A stretch of DNA of 64,000 bases from Ophiobolus disseminans (lineage: Eukaryota; Ascomycota; Dothideomycetes; Pleosporales; Phaeosphaeriaceae), in the NCBI GenBank assembly GCA_010093685.1, contig MU006216.1, positions 2,288,487-2,352,486 on the forward strand, in the 5' to 3' direction. A program made the translations under genes and the position numbers. Below the pieces are notes generated by a model that was not told where the DNA came from, searched no databases, and worked only from the letters and a program-made list of their open reading frames with translations. Shown one piece after another: positions 33,456 to 44,715 of this stretch (the first letter of the stretch is position 1; each line of letters begins with the position of its first letter).

Positions 33456-34089
33456 AAGATTCCTTGCATATCCACCGCCATAGAACAAATACTACTCACA
33501 TGTCTTAGCAATACATATCGGAATAAGCCCAGCATGCAACACGCTGGGTTTTGTCGCGTCGTTGACCTTTATTTAGACATTGTGAGTTTTCGTATGGGTC
33601 GTACGTCTCTCACCATCTGTTGACCTAGTATCTGAATAGTGATTGAATAAGAGCGTATGTTCCAAACCCCGGTATTCGCCATCTTGAAAGCAACCGTGCT
33701 GTGTTGTTGATGATGACGACAAAGATGATGATGAAGACTTCTAAACCCACTGATGAAGTTCGGCGAGGACTCGGCAACAGATCGCGGCAATAAGTATCAG
33801 CGCTAATTATCTCCGTGCGATGGAGGTCCAGATGCCGTCATCCGAAAAGCATCCCCACCATCATCTACACCAAAATCCGCACATAGCCCGTTCTCCCAGT
33901 GATTCCAATTGGTGGTTTTGGTAGAGTGCGCCAAATGTCGGCCCTTTCGTTCGCCCGTCTCGGCCTTCCTGCTGTTGCCGCGTAATGAGCTCTTAAAGCT
34001 TGATCCACCCCACTTTCGACGTATTTGTATGCTCCATTTTCGCACGGTTTCTACATCGCACATCACTTTATCTTAACTTAATATTGAAA
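33456..34089. other. intergenic, no gene seen
   Basis: Spacer between two plus-strand genes. The short minus-strand frames here contain no recognisable motif. Confidence 0.35.
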
Positions 34090-34882
34090 ATGTCCTGCGA
34101 GAACTGTAAGACGGGATTCGCATGGGACGGCAAATTCACCGGAAAGGAGGGCACTCTGGGCAAGAACAAGGCGTACATAGCCGGTGATAGCAAAGATGCT
34201 GCTATCCTCGTCGTCCCCGACATCTTCGGCTGGAAACTTACCAATGTCCGAATTCTCGCAGATCATTATGCGAAAGAGGCAAATGCGACCGTCTATGTCG
34301 TGGACTTGTAAGTCGTAGTCCAATTAAGCACAGGAAGTGACTGATGCTGATGACACGTACCTATGCAGCTTCGATGGCGAAGTAGTTGACCCTGACGCAT
34401 TGTCCGACCCCGAGAAAGCGAAGAACTTCGACCTCATGGCTTTCATCGGCCGCCACAGCAAGGAAATCCGCTGGCCCGAAGTCAAAGCCTGCGCCCAAGA
34501 ACTCAAGAAGCAGTACTCCAAGGTCGCTGCCATGGGCTTCTGCTACGGTGGCTGGGCGTGTATGAAGCTCGCTGCAGACCCCTCGCTTATCGACGCCATC
34601 TCGACCGCCCATCCGTCGCTACTCGATAAGCTGGAACTCGAAGCTGTCAAGGTTCCCGTGCAGCTTATCGCACCGGAGAACGACTTTGCATTTACGGAGG
34701 AGCTGAAGAAGCACGCACTGGAGGTGCTACCGAAGACGGGTGTGCAGTGGGAGTATATCTACTTTGCGGGACTAACCCATGGCTTTGCGGTACGAGGAAA
34801 TCCAGATGACAAGAAGCAGAAGGATGGGCTAGAGAGGGCGAAGAGAAGCGCAGTCAACTTCTTCAACGAGTTCCTGCACTAG
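34090..34882 (+). CDS. dienelactone hydrolase family protein
   Basis: Exons 34090-34307 and 34369-34882; donor GTAAGT, acceptor TATGCAG, phase 2; 243 residues. It has the alpha/beta-hydrolase fold of carboxymethylenebutenolidase-type enzymes, which hydrolyse lactone or ester bonds. The nucleophile elbow is GFCYGG with Cys at residue 131. The acid is Asp 178 in PENDFAF and the histidine is His 210 in LTHGFAVRGN, giving the Cys-Asp-His triad of the family. The N-terminus MSCENCKTGFAWDG with two cysteines is usual in fungal members. Substrate is unknown; many fungal homologs are general detoxifying enzymes. No signal peptide, so cytosolic. Confidence 0.9.
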
Positions 34883-35701
34883 GATACTGAGGGTTCGAGA
34901 AAAGAAAGTCACCTACACAGTGCTGACCCCAAGTGATGAGCCAATGTAAGACTATACATTAAGCATCGCGTCCTTACAAGTTGAAAGACAATGAATTCGA
35001 CCACAAAAATTCTTACAGCGTCTAGTGTACATTTTACGATACTATGTGCATCTCGCTTGAGAGCTATCTGGTGCGAACGACGGAGGACGGTGGCATTGTA
35101 CACCTACGTGAGGTGGATCCGCATCATGTTCAGGATGATAAACGACTATGGTTCTTACGACGGTGAGAGGGTGACGAAACGACTGGCAAAACAAAGGCCC
35201 TGCGCTTTCCAGGCCCCACCAACATCCATCAAGAAGTTTACTGGTATTTCATTCTACAGTCTTGGAACTGTTACACCGCGACGGTCCACATGACTGCGAT
35301 TTATCTTCTGCTGCCTACGGCCAAGAACCTACCGCCTGCCGGGAAGCTGACCACACGCTCAGGTACGCGCCACACTTGTGCATCGCATCAGTATTAACCA
35401 TAGACGACGGTTCTAAAAGTGCATTGGACTTCAAGCATTCGAATCCATCTCAACACGGCAATCAAGCTTTCATGCTGACAAGGCCTCTTTCAGCCGCTCG
35501 CTTAACCCACCAGCCAGGGTGAAATCAGCAATATGCATTGACAATATCCAGCGGGGAAGGTGTAGATTGATGGTCTCGTACAACTAAACCTGGCTCGCCA
35601 ATATCCGGATGTCTGCCACTGTATTGAGAGCTGCTCCTCGTGGCCTTGTTACTCTCGGTGACGAATTCTTAAATTGTGCTGACGCGGGGTTTTGCTAAGC
35701 A
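34883..35701. other. intergenic, no gene seen
   Basis: About 820 bp with no protein-like frame. The last 60 bp form the promoter of the secreted protein that follows. Confidence 0.35.
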
Positions 35702-35707
35702 TATAAA
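35702..35707 (+). promoter_or_regulatory. TATA box of the secreted Thr/Ser-rich protein gene
   Basis: TATAAA 57 bp before ATG 35759. Close spacing, but within the fungal range. Confidence 0.45.
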
Positions 35708-35758
35708 GCTGCGATGTAATGGAAGGGAATCAGACTAGTCAAGCCGCGAGTCAGCATC

Positions 35759-37197
35759 ATGTCTGCCAAAACAATCTTTTTGAATGCGGTTGGCATGTGC
35801 CTTGTTGCTAGTGGGAAGGCCCGTAAGTCTAACTCTCAGACATATTTTGAGTTACCACCAACATCAGTCCAGAGACTACACTCAACCGCACAGCCAGCCC
35901 GACAATCACCGTGCCCTTTTCCATCACTCCTGCACCAACGCATCCGCCATTTCCCGTCGGCAACACCCCAACCCTACCATCCCAGTTTTCCGATATTCCA
36001 GCGAGTGTCGTAAGCTGCTGGGACGCCCATGCCAACTACACCTCAGCCAGACAATTCCTCATCAAGGAGATAAATCGCAGCGCGACGTTTAGCTGGAGCC
36101 AGTGGACAACGACATCGCTGGCCATCACGCTCACCGGGGACCTTTTTATCAACTGCTACACCACAGTTTCGCCGTCCTTAACAACGCTATGTGACGGATA
36201 TCCGCGCGCGTCTACAGCGAGAACCAGTTGCAGTACTTACATAAGAACGCATTTTCTCACAGCTACTCATACGGGATCAAACATCTACGTCGCCCCAAGC
36301 TGGTCGACTGAGCTTGATCAGCTACCTTCGCCGACGTGCATAGTTGCCAGTGATTTCGGACCCGATTGCACTAAGTTGGCAGACGCTTACGAATGGCGTG
36401 TGACACAGCTACAGTCGCAGACTCCATCACCAACAGGCTCGATCGAGCGCCCCAGCTGCAGGGTACGCTTCGCACCTACTCCCAGTGCGAAGCCTGCATG
36501 TTTCCTAGCAGGAGGATCTTGGGAAGCTTACTACTGGCCAACACCGCATGCCTTCTGCAGCGGAAACGGGACATCAAATGCCACAGCCACCGCCGTGCCC
36601 ACGCCCACGATCCCTGGACAAGCGAACACCGCCGTGATATCTGGATTGACTCTGACGAGCCCCAGCGTATACCACTTCCTGCGCAACGCAACACTCTCGA
36701 CATACGTAGGCCGCGAATCTAACGTAGGAGAGACGCCATCAGATGGCACACTTTCCTTCGCTTCATCCACGACAGCCGCCTTCCTCACCGTCGCACAGCG
36801 CGAATCCGATATCCTGACCATCTCACGCAAGTGCCTTGGACACAACAAAGGCACACACTGCACCATGCACGCCTCGCCGCGGTTCCTCATCGCCGACCTA
36901 GAAACGGTGCGGGCGTCCGAGTACTTTGGGAGCCGTGAGCCTCACGAGGCAGAGACGATTTACCAGAATGAGTATGCAGCGACGGTGGGGCTTGCCATGA
37001 GCGACATTGTCAAGCAGAATAGCGTGTTTGGCGAGTGTGTGTGGACGACGCCTGGGGAGAGGACGGAGACTGCGGGGCCGGCGGCGTGGATGGGAGGCAG
37101 GATGACGAAGGGGGATTGGCATGGGATTACGGCGACGAGTGTGGTGGGTAGGAGTGTTGAGACGGCGGTGCCGGGGATGCGGGTGTGGGTGGGGTAG
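35759..37197 (+). CDS. secreted Thr/Ser-rich protein of unknown function
   Basis: Exons 35759-35822 and 35873-37197; donor GTAAGT, acceptor TCCAG at 35868-35872, phase 1; 462 residues. A nearer AG at 35867 would shift the frame, so the second AG must be used. Exon 1 encodes a signal peptide (MSAKTIFLNAVGMCLVASGKA). The mature protein is rich in Thr, Ser and Pro with several N-glycosylation sites (NRT, NYT, NRS, NGT, NAT) and paired cysteines spread along its length. There is no C-terminal hydrophobic tail, so it is probably released or wall-associated rather than GPI-anchored. No catalytic motif is recognised; similar ascomycete secreted proteins are annotated as hypothetical. Confidence 0.7.
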
Positions 37198-37843
37198 GTT
37201 GGAGATGTTGGGGGATGCAGCTCAGAGACTTTTGTTGTGTGCACAAGCACAGTAAAAATAAGTGAAAATAAGTGAAATTCTGTTTTTCTAGTACCGGTAG
37301 TATTCTCGTGACTAAATCCTGACATTCTGTCAACTATTATAAGCATTAGATTGGTGTTTCTGGGCCTTAATCGGGCATAGGGCTGCATAGCAGGCATTGC
37401 TGGGGAGGAGTAAGGCTCCGGCTGGGACTGAAGGCGCCAGAATGCGTGCGAGCATCAATCTGGTACAAATATTAAACAATTATATTTATGGAGTGATAGA
37501 GCATGCTAAGTACAGTACGATTTGATAGCTGCAATGTGCAACGGTGATGGTTGTGGCTGGAGAATGGCCGCGTTCGTGGAAGGGTAACACTCCACGACAA
37601 TCGATGGTTTGCAAAGTTCCTGCCGCATCGGGTAATTTCGGTATCGCGTCGCGCTGACCTCACGTTCAGCTCGCACCACAGCTTCGACATACGCTTCACC
37701 ACCCGAATATATCCTCCTCTCCCGTGCAAATTCCTGCTTCGGAAGAAAGCAAGAGTTCCGATTACTCCCAAAAGCCATTGGCGCACAACGCAGCGCCAGA
37801 CAGCAGCACCAGCGACCGTTGCGACATTTTCTTCAGCGCCGCC
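37198..37843. other. intergenic, no gene seen
   Basis: Spacer with a direct GTGAAAATAA-type repeat at about 37256-37274. No gene seen. Confidence 0.35.
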
Positions 37844-38229
37844 ATGGGCTTCACAACAGGCTTCGTGCGTAGTGTCGCTCTTGCCCCAGCTGCCCTGCTA
37901 ACGCGCTATAGCTCGGAGGCGTGACGCTCACCTCGGGCATCCTCTACCTCACAATCGCGATGCACAACCAGAACCGCATGCAGCAAGCAGCGCTCCTCCG
38001 GCAGCAACGCCAGGTCCTCGCCGACTTCTACGAGCCAAAGAAGCCAGAGCCGGAACCGTTACCTCGGGTAGTTCCGGTCGGGCTGGTGGAGATGGCCAAG
38101 GACAGGTGGAACCGGAGTCTGGAGGAGAGCGTGGCCACAATATACAACACAGACTGGCGGAAGGTGAGAGAGGACGCAGAAGACAGGGCAAGCGCGATTG
38201 CGGAGAGGATCAGGCAGCAAACAAAATGA
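37844..38229 (+). CDS. MIC12: MICOS complex subunit MIC12-like
   Basis: Exons 37844-37864 (21 nt) and 37912-38229; donor GTGCGT, acceptor CTATAG, phase 0; 112 residues. The join gives MGFTTGFLGGVTLTSGILYL, the characteristic N-terminus of MIC12/AIM5, a single-span inner-membrane subunit of the MICOS complex that holds cristae junctions. After the membrane segment come HNQNRMQQAALLRQQRQVL and a basic helical tail, TDWRKVREDAEDRASAIAER. The tiny first exon makes this easy to mis-annotate: unspliced, the frame gives a different, stop-limited peptide. Confidence 0.85.
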
Positions 38230-38600
38230 GGGTGCAGTGCGCACGTGATAGTCCAGGACAGAGTTGAGATGGAGGTGGGCATTGCGACGATACCCTTCTT
38301 GCGGCGGCGCCTACTTTTCAACTGCGATACGAGATTCGTGTAAATACTAGAGCTCGGCCATCCGCTGCATCAGCGCTGTGAATTGCAGGCAAGGTTTGCG
38401 AGGCATAATCTCATTTGTCCTTCTCACTCGCTCACCTCGATGTTCTGCCTGCCCACCGCCGGTGGTTGTTATTGTTATACTCCCGCTATTGTCACTCAAC
38501 AACACCACCACGCTTCTGCCTAGTCACCTCAAACCTCCAATTCCTTCGGCCTCCTGCTCGCACTCCTTCCTCACTCTAACAACATAGACTGCGCGCCGTC
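38230..38600. other. promoter region of the large proline-rich gene
   Basis: Spacer of about 370 bp ending in a pyrimidine-rich run (CTCACTCGCTCACC and CTTCCTCACTC) just before ATG 38601, typical of highly used fungal promoters. Confidence 0.4.
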
Positions 38601-41600
38601 ATGGCATCTTTCGGAAACGTGCTCAACCTGCTCGACGAGCGCTACCTCAACTTGCACGATGTCGTCGGCAATGTCGAGCCCATGCCGACACTGGTACCCT
38701 ACCAAGAGTATGCGCAAGACGTCATCGTTATGAGCATGGACACCGAGCATGAGCTGTTCATGGGTCTCATGCACGATTTTACAGCGCGGCTCGCCCAAGG
38801 GACGCGCAAAGAAATATGGACCTGGCTCGTGCAGTGGGAGGTCGACAGCCACGAGGATAGTCAGCCCGGCGCATCTGCACCATCGCCGAAGAAGCCTCGA
38901 CTCGAAGCTGGCGAGCCGAAGACCGAGTCCTCCCCACAAGAACCCAAGCCCCGAGCGCCCATCATCGACATTTTTGACCGTTGCGTCATCAACGCAGAGC
39001 TGATGAAGGAAGAGGACCTGTTGCGAATCCTCATCGACATCGTCCAGGCAGACAGCATGATTGTTCCCAACTTCATCGAGTTCCTCTACCGCTGGATCGA
39101 CTACTACGAGGGCGATGGAACAGCTCTGAAGGCAGCGCTGAAGTGGGAGATCCCGAGCTTGTGGGACTTTGAATACCACCCGCTCGTCCTGCCAGGAGAC
39201 ATCAAGAAGGAGATCACGGAGCATGAGGCCAAGAAGCGAAAAGACCGCGAAATGGAGAAGGGTGATGAGCACAGTGGCACGCCTGTGAAGGCTAGCCGTG
39301 TCAAAGACCTGGCACAAGGCTCGCCCACGAAGAAGATGCGTGAGAAGCCAAATCTAGCAACGATGGAGCGTCAGGCTGAGGACAGCGAACGATTGCAATA
39401 CCGCGAAGTGAAGTATGGCATCCGGCCGCCAAATATCAAACTGCCCTTGCCACAGCTCATCAACATCCCGCGAGGTGCAGCGCAGCGCGCCAAGTACTAC
39501 GCCGCCTGCTTCAAGTCACGCCATCGCGCCCTGGTTCACCTCATGGAATCTGGGCTCAGCATGCAGCAGATTAGCAATTATCAGAAGCTCCAGAAAGAAC
39601 ACCCAAAAGACACGCCGGAAACGTCTGAGGATGGTTCACAAGAGTTGAAGGGTCTGCGCCACTACTTCAAAGACGCAGACCAAGCTCAGGACATTTACAA
39701 GTTGAAGGAGAAGCTGCAACTACAACGAGCAAAGCAAAAGGAAATTGCCATCAGTGACAAGCTGGCAGTCGAAGCGCAGCATGTTGGAGCAATGGGCGCT
39801 ACCGACAACAGTTCTGGTATACCGCTCATACCTCCTACGCCGTCGTACGATCGCCCACCGGATGTTGCTGGTGACATGATGAGGCGGATTCAGGCTGCGA
39901 AGCTCACAGGTCCAGAGAAAATGAACTTCGTGCCTACGCCTATTGTTGGTTGGATGAAGAGCAGCTTTTTCGAGGGCGCCAAAGATCCGCAGTCACTCCC
40001 AGCAGCTGTCCAACCTGCCTTTGCTTTACCACGAGGATTGCCGGTACAATCGGCGCAGAGGCTTGATCCAGAAGAAGAGATGGATATAGAGGAAGATGAA
40101 GATGATGCCAGTGATGAAGGTAGTGAGAATGATGAAGAGGGGAGCGATAGCGATGAAAGCTCAGAGGACGACGACGATCCAGTTCAACCTCCAAATCCAG
40201 CAACAGCACAGCCCGTAACCGCGCCTCATCCTGGTCCTCTTGCGTTGGCTGGTGGACTTCCTGTCGGCGTACAAGCTCAGAACATGCCAAACTTGCCTGA
40301 GAGAGTAATTGCAACGCCACTGCACGGGCGTGAGACCGCGAACAACATTGCGGTGACACAATTCATGTCGCCTGAGCAGGCTCAGAATATTCTTCCTCTC
40401 ATGAACCCCAGATCACGGACTGCATTGGCTGCCAACATCGCCTTGCGCACGTCAAATAATCAGGTGCCAATGCTGAGCAATGCGACCGTCGGAGCAACAA
40501 GGCAGGCACCTCAGGGTGCACAGGCATTCACTACCACATCATTCCCATCCATGGCAAGCGATACAAATGTGGGCATGACGGCGGGTGCCAACCAGCCTCG
40601 AAGTACTTCCTTGCCTTACCTTCCGCCACCGCCAATTCGTCCACCTACTGTTGCAGGAAGTCGACCTACTTTGCCCTTCTTGCCACCGCCAGTCCGCCCG
40701 CCAGCGTCTGCTATAGCTCCGTCTTCGGGACCAACTTTACCGCCCTTTGGTCAGCGTTCGTCTAGTCTTCCGTCCGATGGCCAGCCCTCGACATATTCGC
40801 TGCATCAACCATCGCAGACGAACTTCTCTTCAGGACAAGTGACGCCACGCGCATTGCTTGGGCTACCGATGCCTCCACAGGCTTCGCGACCGCAACAGGC
40901 GAATCCACGAGCGTCGGCGATGCGACCACTACCAGCCTCTCACTTTCCTCCTCTACCGGGTGCGCCAGGTCATGTGGCTTCAGCACCGCCGGGGTTTACT
41001 CCAAGGGCATTAACTACACCACAGCTACCTACTTCCTACTTTCCTCTCCCACCAGGTGCTCCACATTTGATAGCATCGCCTATCTCGGGACCGCAAACGG
41101 GTGGTCTTGGATATCATACTGCCACCTCGTTCTTGCATCAGCCCCCACATGCAGGGCCATCGCAACCGCGCCCAGTACCACCTCCCATCATCGTGACGCC
41201 AGCTGCAATTCAGAGGCCAGAACAACATCAGCCCATTCTCCCTCCACCATCCGGATCCATGCTTTCTCCACCACGACCTGGCATCCAGCGTAACGCCCCA
41301 ACACCACTGAACATACCACCCGCTCCCGCTCCTGCACCCCCTTCACCATTCACCTCCCTCGCCCCGAGCCTCCTCGCCACAACACCCTTCCTACCCAGCG
41401 ACCCCCTCCGCGTCCCCATCCAAATCTACTTCCCCAAGATCGTCGTACCCGGCAACCGAATCGGCCCCGGTGGCACGCGCCTCGGCACCGACGGCGCCAT
41501 CGAAACCGACGCCCTCCTCGTCGGCCACACAATCCCTGGAAGCGGCAAAATCTCCCTCTCAAAAGTGCTCTTCCTCCCCGTAGGCGTCTGGTCAAACACC

Positions 41601-42116
41601 ACAAATAGACTCGCCAAGGGCGCCTACCACCGTCTCGAAACATACGCCGCGCCCCCAGGCCACCCCGCACTCAAAGGCAAAGACACACCCGGGGCAGGAA
41701 TATGCCACGCCGCCGTGTACCAGAAACTCGTCGCAGCGTACAACATGATGCGCAGCACCCAGCGCGAACACGCCGTCACGAAGCGCTGGCGCGCTTCCAA
41801 AGGCCCCATGACACAGGTCGAGCGCGGCGCCGTGTGGGAAGGCTACGGCGTTACGCTGGACCGCGCGATTGAAATGAGCGCCGCCGAGCGCCTGGGCGCG
41901 GATGTTGAGAGCTGGATTGTCGATGAGGGCACGTGCGAGAAACCTGAGTCAAGGATGACGGAGGAGGAGCTAAGGGAAAAGCGTGAGCAGAGGGAGTTGG
42001 AGGAGTTGGTTGCGGCGGAGGAGGAGGCTGGCTGGGATTGGGACGAGTATCTTGAGAAGATGAGTGGGGAGGGGGTGCATGGGAGTGGGAGGGAGTATTT
42101 TGAGAGGATGGGATGA
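38601..42116 (+). CDS. large proline-rich protein of unknown function
   Basis: One intron-free frame of 1171 residues from ATG 38601. Residues 1-210 look ordered (MASFGNVLNLLDERYLNLHD; FDRCVINAELMKEEDLLRIL) and carry a short basic KKPRLE nuclear-type signal. Residues 250-400 are helical and basic. An acidic run of Asp, Glu and Ser lies at about 490-530. Residues 530-940 are Pro/Ala/Ser/Gln-rich and surely disordered. The C-terminal 220 residues are ordered again (YFPKIVVPGNRIGPGGTRLG; RLAKGAYHRLETYAAPPGHP) and end in a Glu/Arg coiled coil. Nuclear, chromatin or transcription function is plausible from composition alone. I do not recognise a family; the ordered ends suggest a conserved core. 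Confidence 0.7.
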   Translation: MASFGNVLNLLDERYLNLHDVVGNVEPMPTLVPYQEYAQDVIVMSMDTEHELFMGLMHDFTARLAQGTRKEIWTWLVQWEVDSHEDSQPGASAPSPKKPRLEAGEPKTESSPQEPKPRAPIIDIFDRCVINAELMKEEDLLRILIDIVQADSMIVPNFIEFLYRWIDYYEGDGTALKAALKWEIPSLWDFEYHPLVLPGDIKKEITEHEAKKRKDREMEKGDEHSGTPVKASRVKDLAQGSPTKKMREKPNLATMERQAEDSERLQYREVKYGIRPPNIKLPLPQLINIPRGAAQRAKYYAACFKSRHRALVHLMESGLSMQQISNYQKLQKEHPKDTPETSEDGSQELKGLRHYFKDADQAQDIYKLKEKLQLQRAKQKEIAISDKLAVEAQHVGAMGATDNSSGIPLIPPTPSYDRPPDVAGDMMRRIQAAKLTGPEKMNFVPTPIVGWMKSSFFEGAKDPQSLPAAVQPAFALPRGLPVQSAQRLDPEEEMDIEEDEDDASDEGSENDEEGSDSDESSEDDDDPVQPPNPATAQPVTAPHPGPLALAGGLPVGVQAQNMPNLPERVIATPLHGRETANNIAVTQFMSPEQAQNILPLMNPRSRTALAANIALRTSNNQVPMLSNATVGATRQAPQGAQAFTTTSFPSMASDTNVGMTAGANQPRSTSLPYLPPPPIRPPTVAGSRPTLPFLPPPVRPPASAIAPSSGPTLPPFGQRSSSLPSDGQPSTYSLHQPSQTNFSSGQVTPRALLGLPMPPQASRPQQANPRASAMRPLPASHFPPLPGAPGHVASAPPGFTPRALTTPQLPTSYFPLPPGAPHLIASPISGPQTGGLGYHTATSFLHQPPHAGPSQPRPVPPPIIVTPAAIQRPEQHQPILPPPSGSMLSPPRPGIQRNAPTPLNIPPAPAPAPPSPFTSLAPSLLATTPFLPSDPLRVPIQIYFPKIVVPGNRIGPGGTRLGTDGAIETDALLVGHTIPGSGKISLSKVLFLPVGVWSNTTNRLAKGAYHRLETYAAPPGHPALKGKDTPGAGICHAAVYQKLVAAYNMMRSTQREHAVTKRWRASKGPMTQVERGAVWEGYGVTLDRAIEMSAAERLGADVESWIVDEGTCEKPESRMTEEELREKREQRELEELVAAEEEAGWDWDEYLEKMSGEGVHGSGREYFERMG

Positions 42117-43905
42117 TGATGAAGGGGGAGTGGGGCTGGGAGATGGTTCTTGAGGATTTGATGCTTCGGATTGATCATATCAGAATTATGAAGAGAGAAC
42201 CTATGGACAACTTGCACTTTGTCGGTTTGCTTGTTCCGTGTCGTGTCATCTGCACAGCACATGCCCTTGCACATCATCATCTTAATACCAGCTACACATC
42301 TCTCACAACACCACCTAACTTAACAGCTTTTCTATGCAGATGTGCTAGCGCCCTCATGACTGTGACAGCGTGGCTATTCTCCCTCTAAAAACGTAATTGT
42401 GTCTACCCTGATAACGTAAAGGCAGATGTGAATGAAGCGACCGGAAAGAGTAGTGTGGAAACACAGCGGTCAGGGTGTAATTCACAGCGAGCTGTATTTT
42501 CCCGTGTAGATGACGGGTAATCGCCGTCTTTGATGTGCATGAAGAACCGGGCGTGCGTTTGGTGCAGTAGGAGTTTTGTAATTGACTTGGAGTGTCTTCA
42601 CATTAAGCTAGATCAGAGGTTAACCGCAGGCTAGTAAATCAGGAGTGCGCACTTGCTGCTTTTCGCATCAATTAACGTCAAACGCTGGTGTAGCTAACGC
42701 TAGATGTGTGGTAGTTGCTTGGGAGCGGGGTAGAGTAGGTGGTGTTCCGTGGTCGGTGGGAGCGCTGAACGGAGAGGCGAAAGTTGTCTGAGCCGTAACC
42801 ATGGAACTGAATCTCAACGCTCAACATATGGAGGTGGGGGCGTGGATAGCCGTCTTATAAGGCGGTGGGAGCACCCGCCGTTCCTGGGTAAGAGAATATG
42901 TAGTCAGTGTAGCATCCTCGCTTATAGGTGAGGCGATCGACCGTCGGAGTAGAATAGGTGTTTTCTTCAACATTCAGAGCGGCGATGTCACAGCCCTTCG
43001 TTCGCAGCAGGTAGGTATGCAAACAACCCTCAACCCTCGCTCTTCCAACACCCTCTCCTTTCAAGGGGCCTGAGCACCCGTCCTCTCACTCCTCAATCCA
43101 AGTCCCTCGTCCCCGCACACTCACCGCAGACCCCACGCAATCTCCCTCGCCGCCTTCACCTCTTTCCTCGCCCCCCATGGCCCCTCTCACTCTCCCAAAC
43201 CCCAACAATCCCCTCCCCAACATAACCCCCCAATGCACCTTTACCTCATCCAGCAGATGTACTATAATCTGCTGGATTAAATAGCGCAGTCAGGCGGGCA
43301 CCGATTCAGAAAAAACAATAAAAAAATTGCCATAGGCACAACAGAGCTCCGCATAAGCTGCGGAACAGTAGTTAGGGTGGTACATAAAATCGGTGGCAAC
43401 TGAAAGTATTACCAGTTGTTGGGTACCAGGACTGTTAGGTAGTGGCGTTTGTTTTTTGCTGGGCTGGGGTTCGAGGCTGGGGTGGGGCAGTTGTGGGATA
43501 GGATGGTTGGGGTTCTTTCCTTTTTTTGCCTGGAGGTACTTGTTCTTCTTTCATTTGCTATTTGTTAAGCTTTTAAGTAAAGGTCGGTGCGATGCGGGTG
43601 TAGAAGGTGTGTGCGCGGCAATATGCTTTCTTCTTTCTTCTTTTATCGTGATCGTGGCAATCTCTTGTCTCTTATGTGATGCGCAGATGCGCTGTAGTTA
43701 AGTAGATAATAAAGATAAGAGCATGACAATAGCGCCAACTACAAGGTTTGAAAGGACAACAGGATAGTGAAACAGCTAGAGATTTGAGAAGACATAGACG
43801 AGAGTAAACAAAGTGATAGCATGGCAGGCATCGCCACATGGAGATCCAGACCCAACATCCGGCTGATGTCAAGGATTCAAGGCGTCCGGTATCAGGCGGT
43901 AAGTT
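42117..43905. other. 1.8-kb stretch without a recognised gene
   Basis: Contains an 11-bp perfect inverted repeat (listed) and a C-rich tract at 43078-43232 rich in CCCC and CTC runs. Reading frames here are short and of low-complexity composition. Confidence 0.4.
43248..43277. repeat. perfect 11-bp inverted repeat, 8-nt loop
   Basis: ATCCAGCAGAT (43248-43258), loop GTACTATA, ATCTGCTGGAT (43267-43277). It sits about 630 bp from the stop of the minus-strand PPCDC gene and follows a C-rich tract. It could be a transcription-factor site pair, a hairpin or a miniature transposon remnant. Confidence 0.75.
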
Positions 43906-44715
43906 TCAACGCGCAGTATTGCCGGCTAGACCGAGCCTCTCTTCAACAACACCCACAATCTCCCTCCAGTCCTTCATGGCTCCGCCTCCTACGTCTCCAC
44001 ACGCCAGCTCCTTCTCCATGGGTTGCAGAACCTCGAACCATCCGCCATTATTGACGCCCCATTCGTCTTCCAAGACCTGCAACTGCTTCTTCGTGATGGG
44101 CTGATGCCACATGGCTGTGTTCATACTCGGCGCCACAAGTATCCTCTTTTTCCGTCTCGTGCCTTCAGCTGCCTGCTCTTCCGGCCATTGCACACCTGGT
44201 ATATCGCGCACTGGATCGATCAAGCCTGTCGTGTCCCACGCCCGCACAACAGAGAGGAGAAGATTGTCTGACCATCCCTGAGTAATCTTCGCGAGTTCGT
44301 TGGCGCTGAGTGGCGCGATGACCATGATATCTGCCCACCTCCGCAGCTCGATGTGCAGGATCTTGTTACCACGTACCCAGGGCTCGGCCCATTCGTCGGC
44401 GTCAAAGTACACGCCGTCTACATTCGGGAACGCCTCTATATCTGCTATTGATGGCTGCTCCCCGCTCTGACCTTGGAGGAAGTTCGTGGCTGCGGTTGTG
44501 AAGATGAGACGTATCCGGACGTTCTTGTGCTTTGCAAGGGCGTTGATCATGTTCGGCATCTTGATCGTGGCGACAGAGCCGGTTGCGCATAGTAGGACAT
44601 GTATTGTAGCATCGAGATGGTCGAATGTGAACGGATCGACACGCTGTGGTTCGTGATGCTGGTGCTGGACGGGCTTGAGACCAAGAGGCTTGAGGCCGCT
44701 GATTTCGGCGGACAT
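43906..44715 (-). CDS. phosphopantothenoylcysteine decarboxylase
   Basis: Single exon, 269 residues from ATG 44715. It decarboxylates 4'-phosphopantothenoylcysteine to 4'-phosphopantetheine, the third step of CoA synthesis from pantothenate, using FMN; yeast relatives are Cab3, Hal3 and Vhs3. Family residues are present: the flavin loop LLCATGSVATIK (41-52), catalytic His 121 in HIELRRWADIMVIAPLSANE, Asn 199 in PSMNTAMW and Cys 239 in ACGDVGGGAM. All three catalytic positions are intact, so an active enzyme is expected. A short N-terminal extension before residue 37 and the lack of the long acidic tail of yeast Hal3 fit the plain decarboxylase. Confidence 0.93.
   Translation of the reverse strand: MSAEISGLKPLGLKPVQHQHHEPQRVDPFTFDHLDATIHVLLCATGSVATIKMPNMINALAKHKNVRIRLIFTTAATNFLQGQSGEQPSIADIEAFPNVDGVYFDADEWAEPWVRGNKILHIELRRWADIMVIAPLSANELAKITQGWSDNLLLSVVRAWDTTGLIDPVRDIPGVQWPEEQAAEGTRRKKRILVAPSMNTAMWHQPITKKQLQVLEDEWGVNNGGWFEVLQPMEKELACGDVGGGAMKDWREIVGVVEERLGLAGNTAR

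Noticed and set aside
38571..39317. Minus-strand protein opposite the large proline-rich gene
   Set aside because: A shadow frame: Leu/Val/Asp-rich composition arises from the complement of the coding strand, with no start context or domain.
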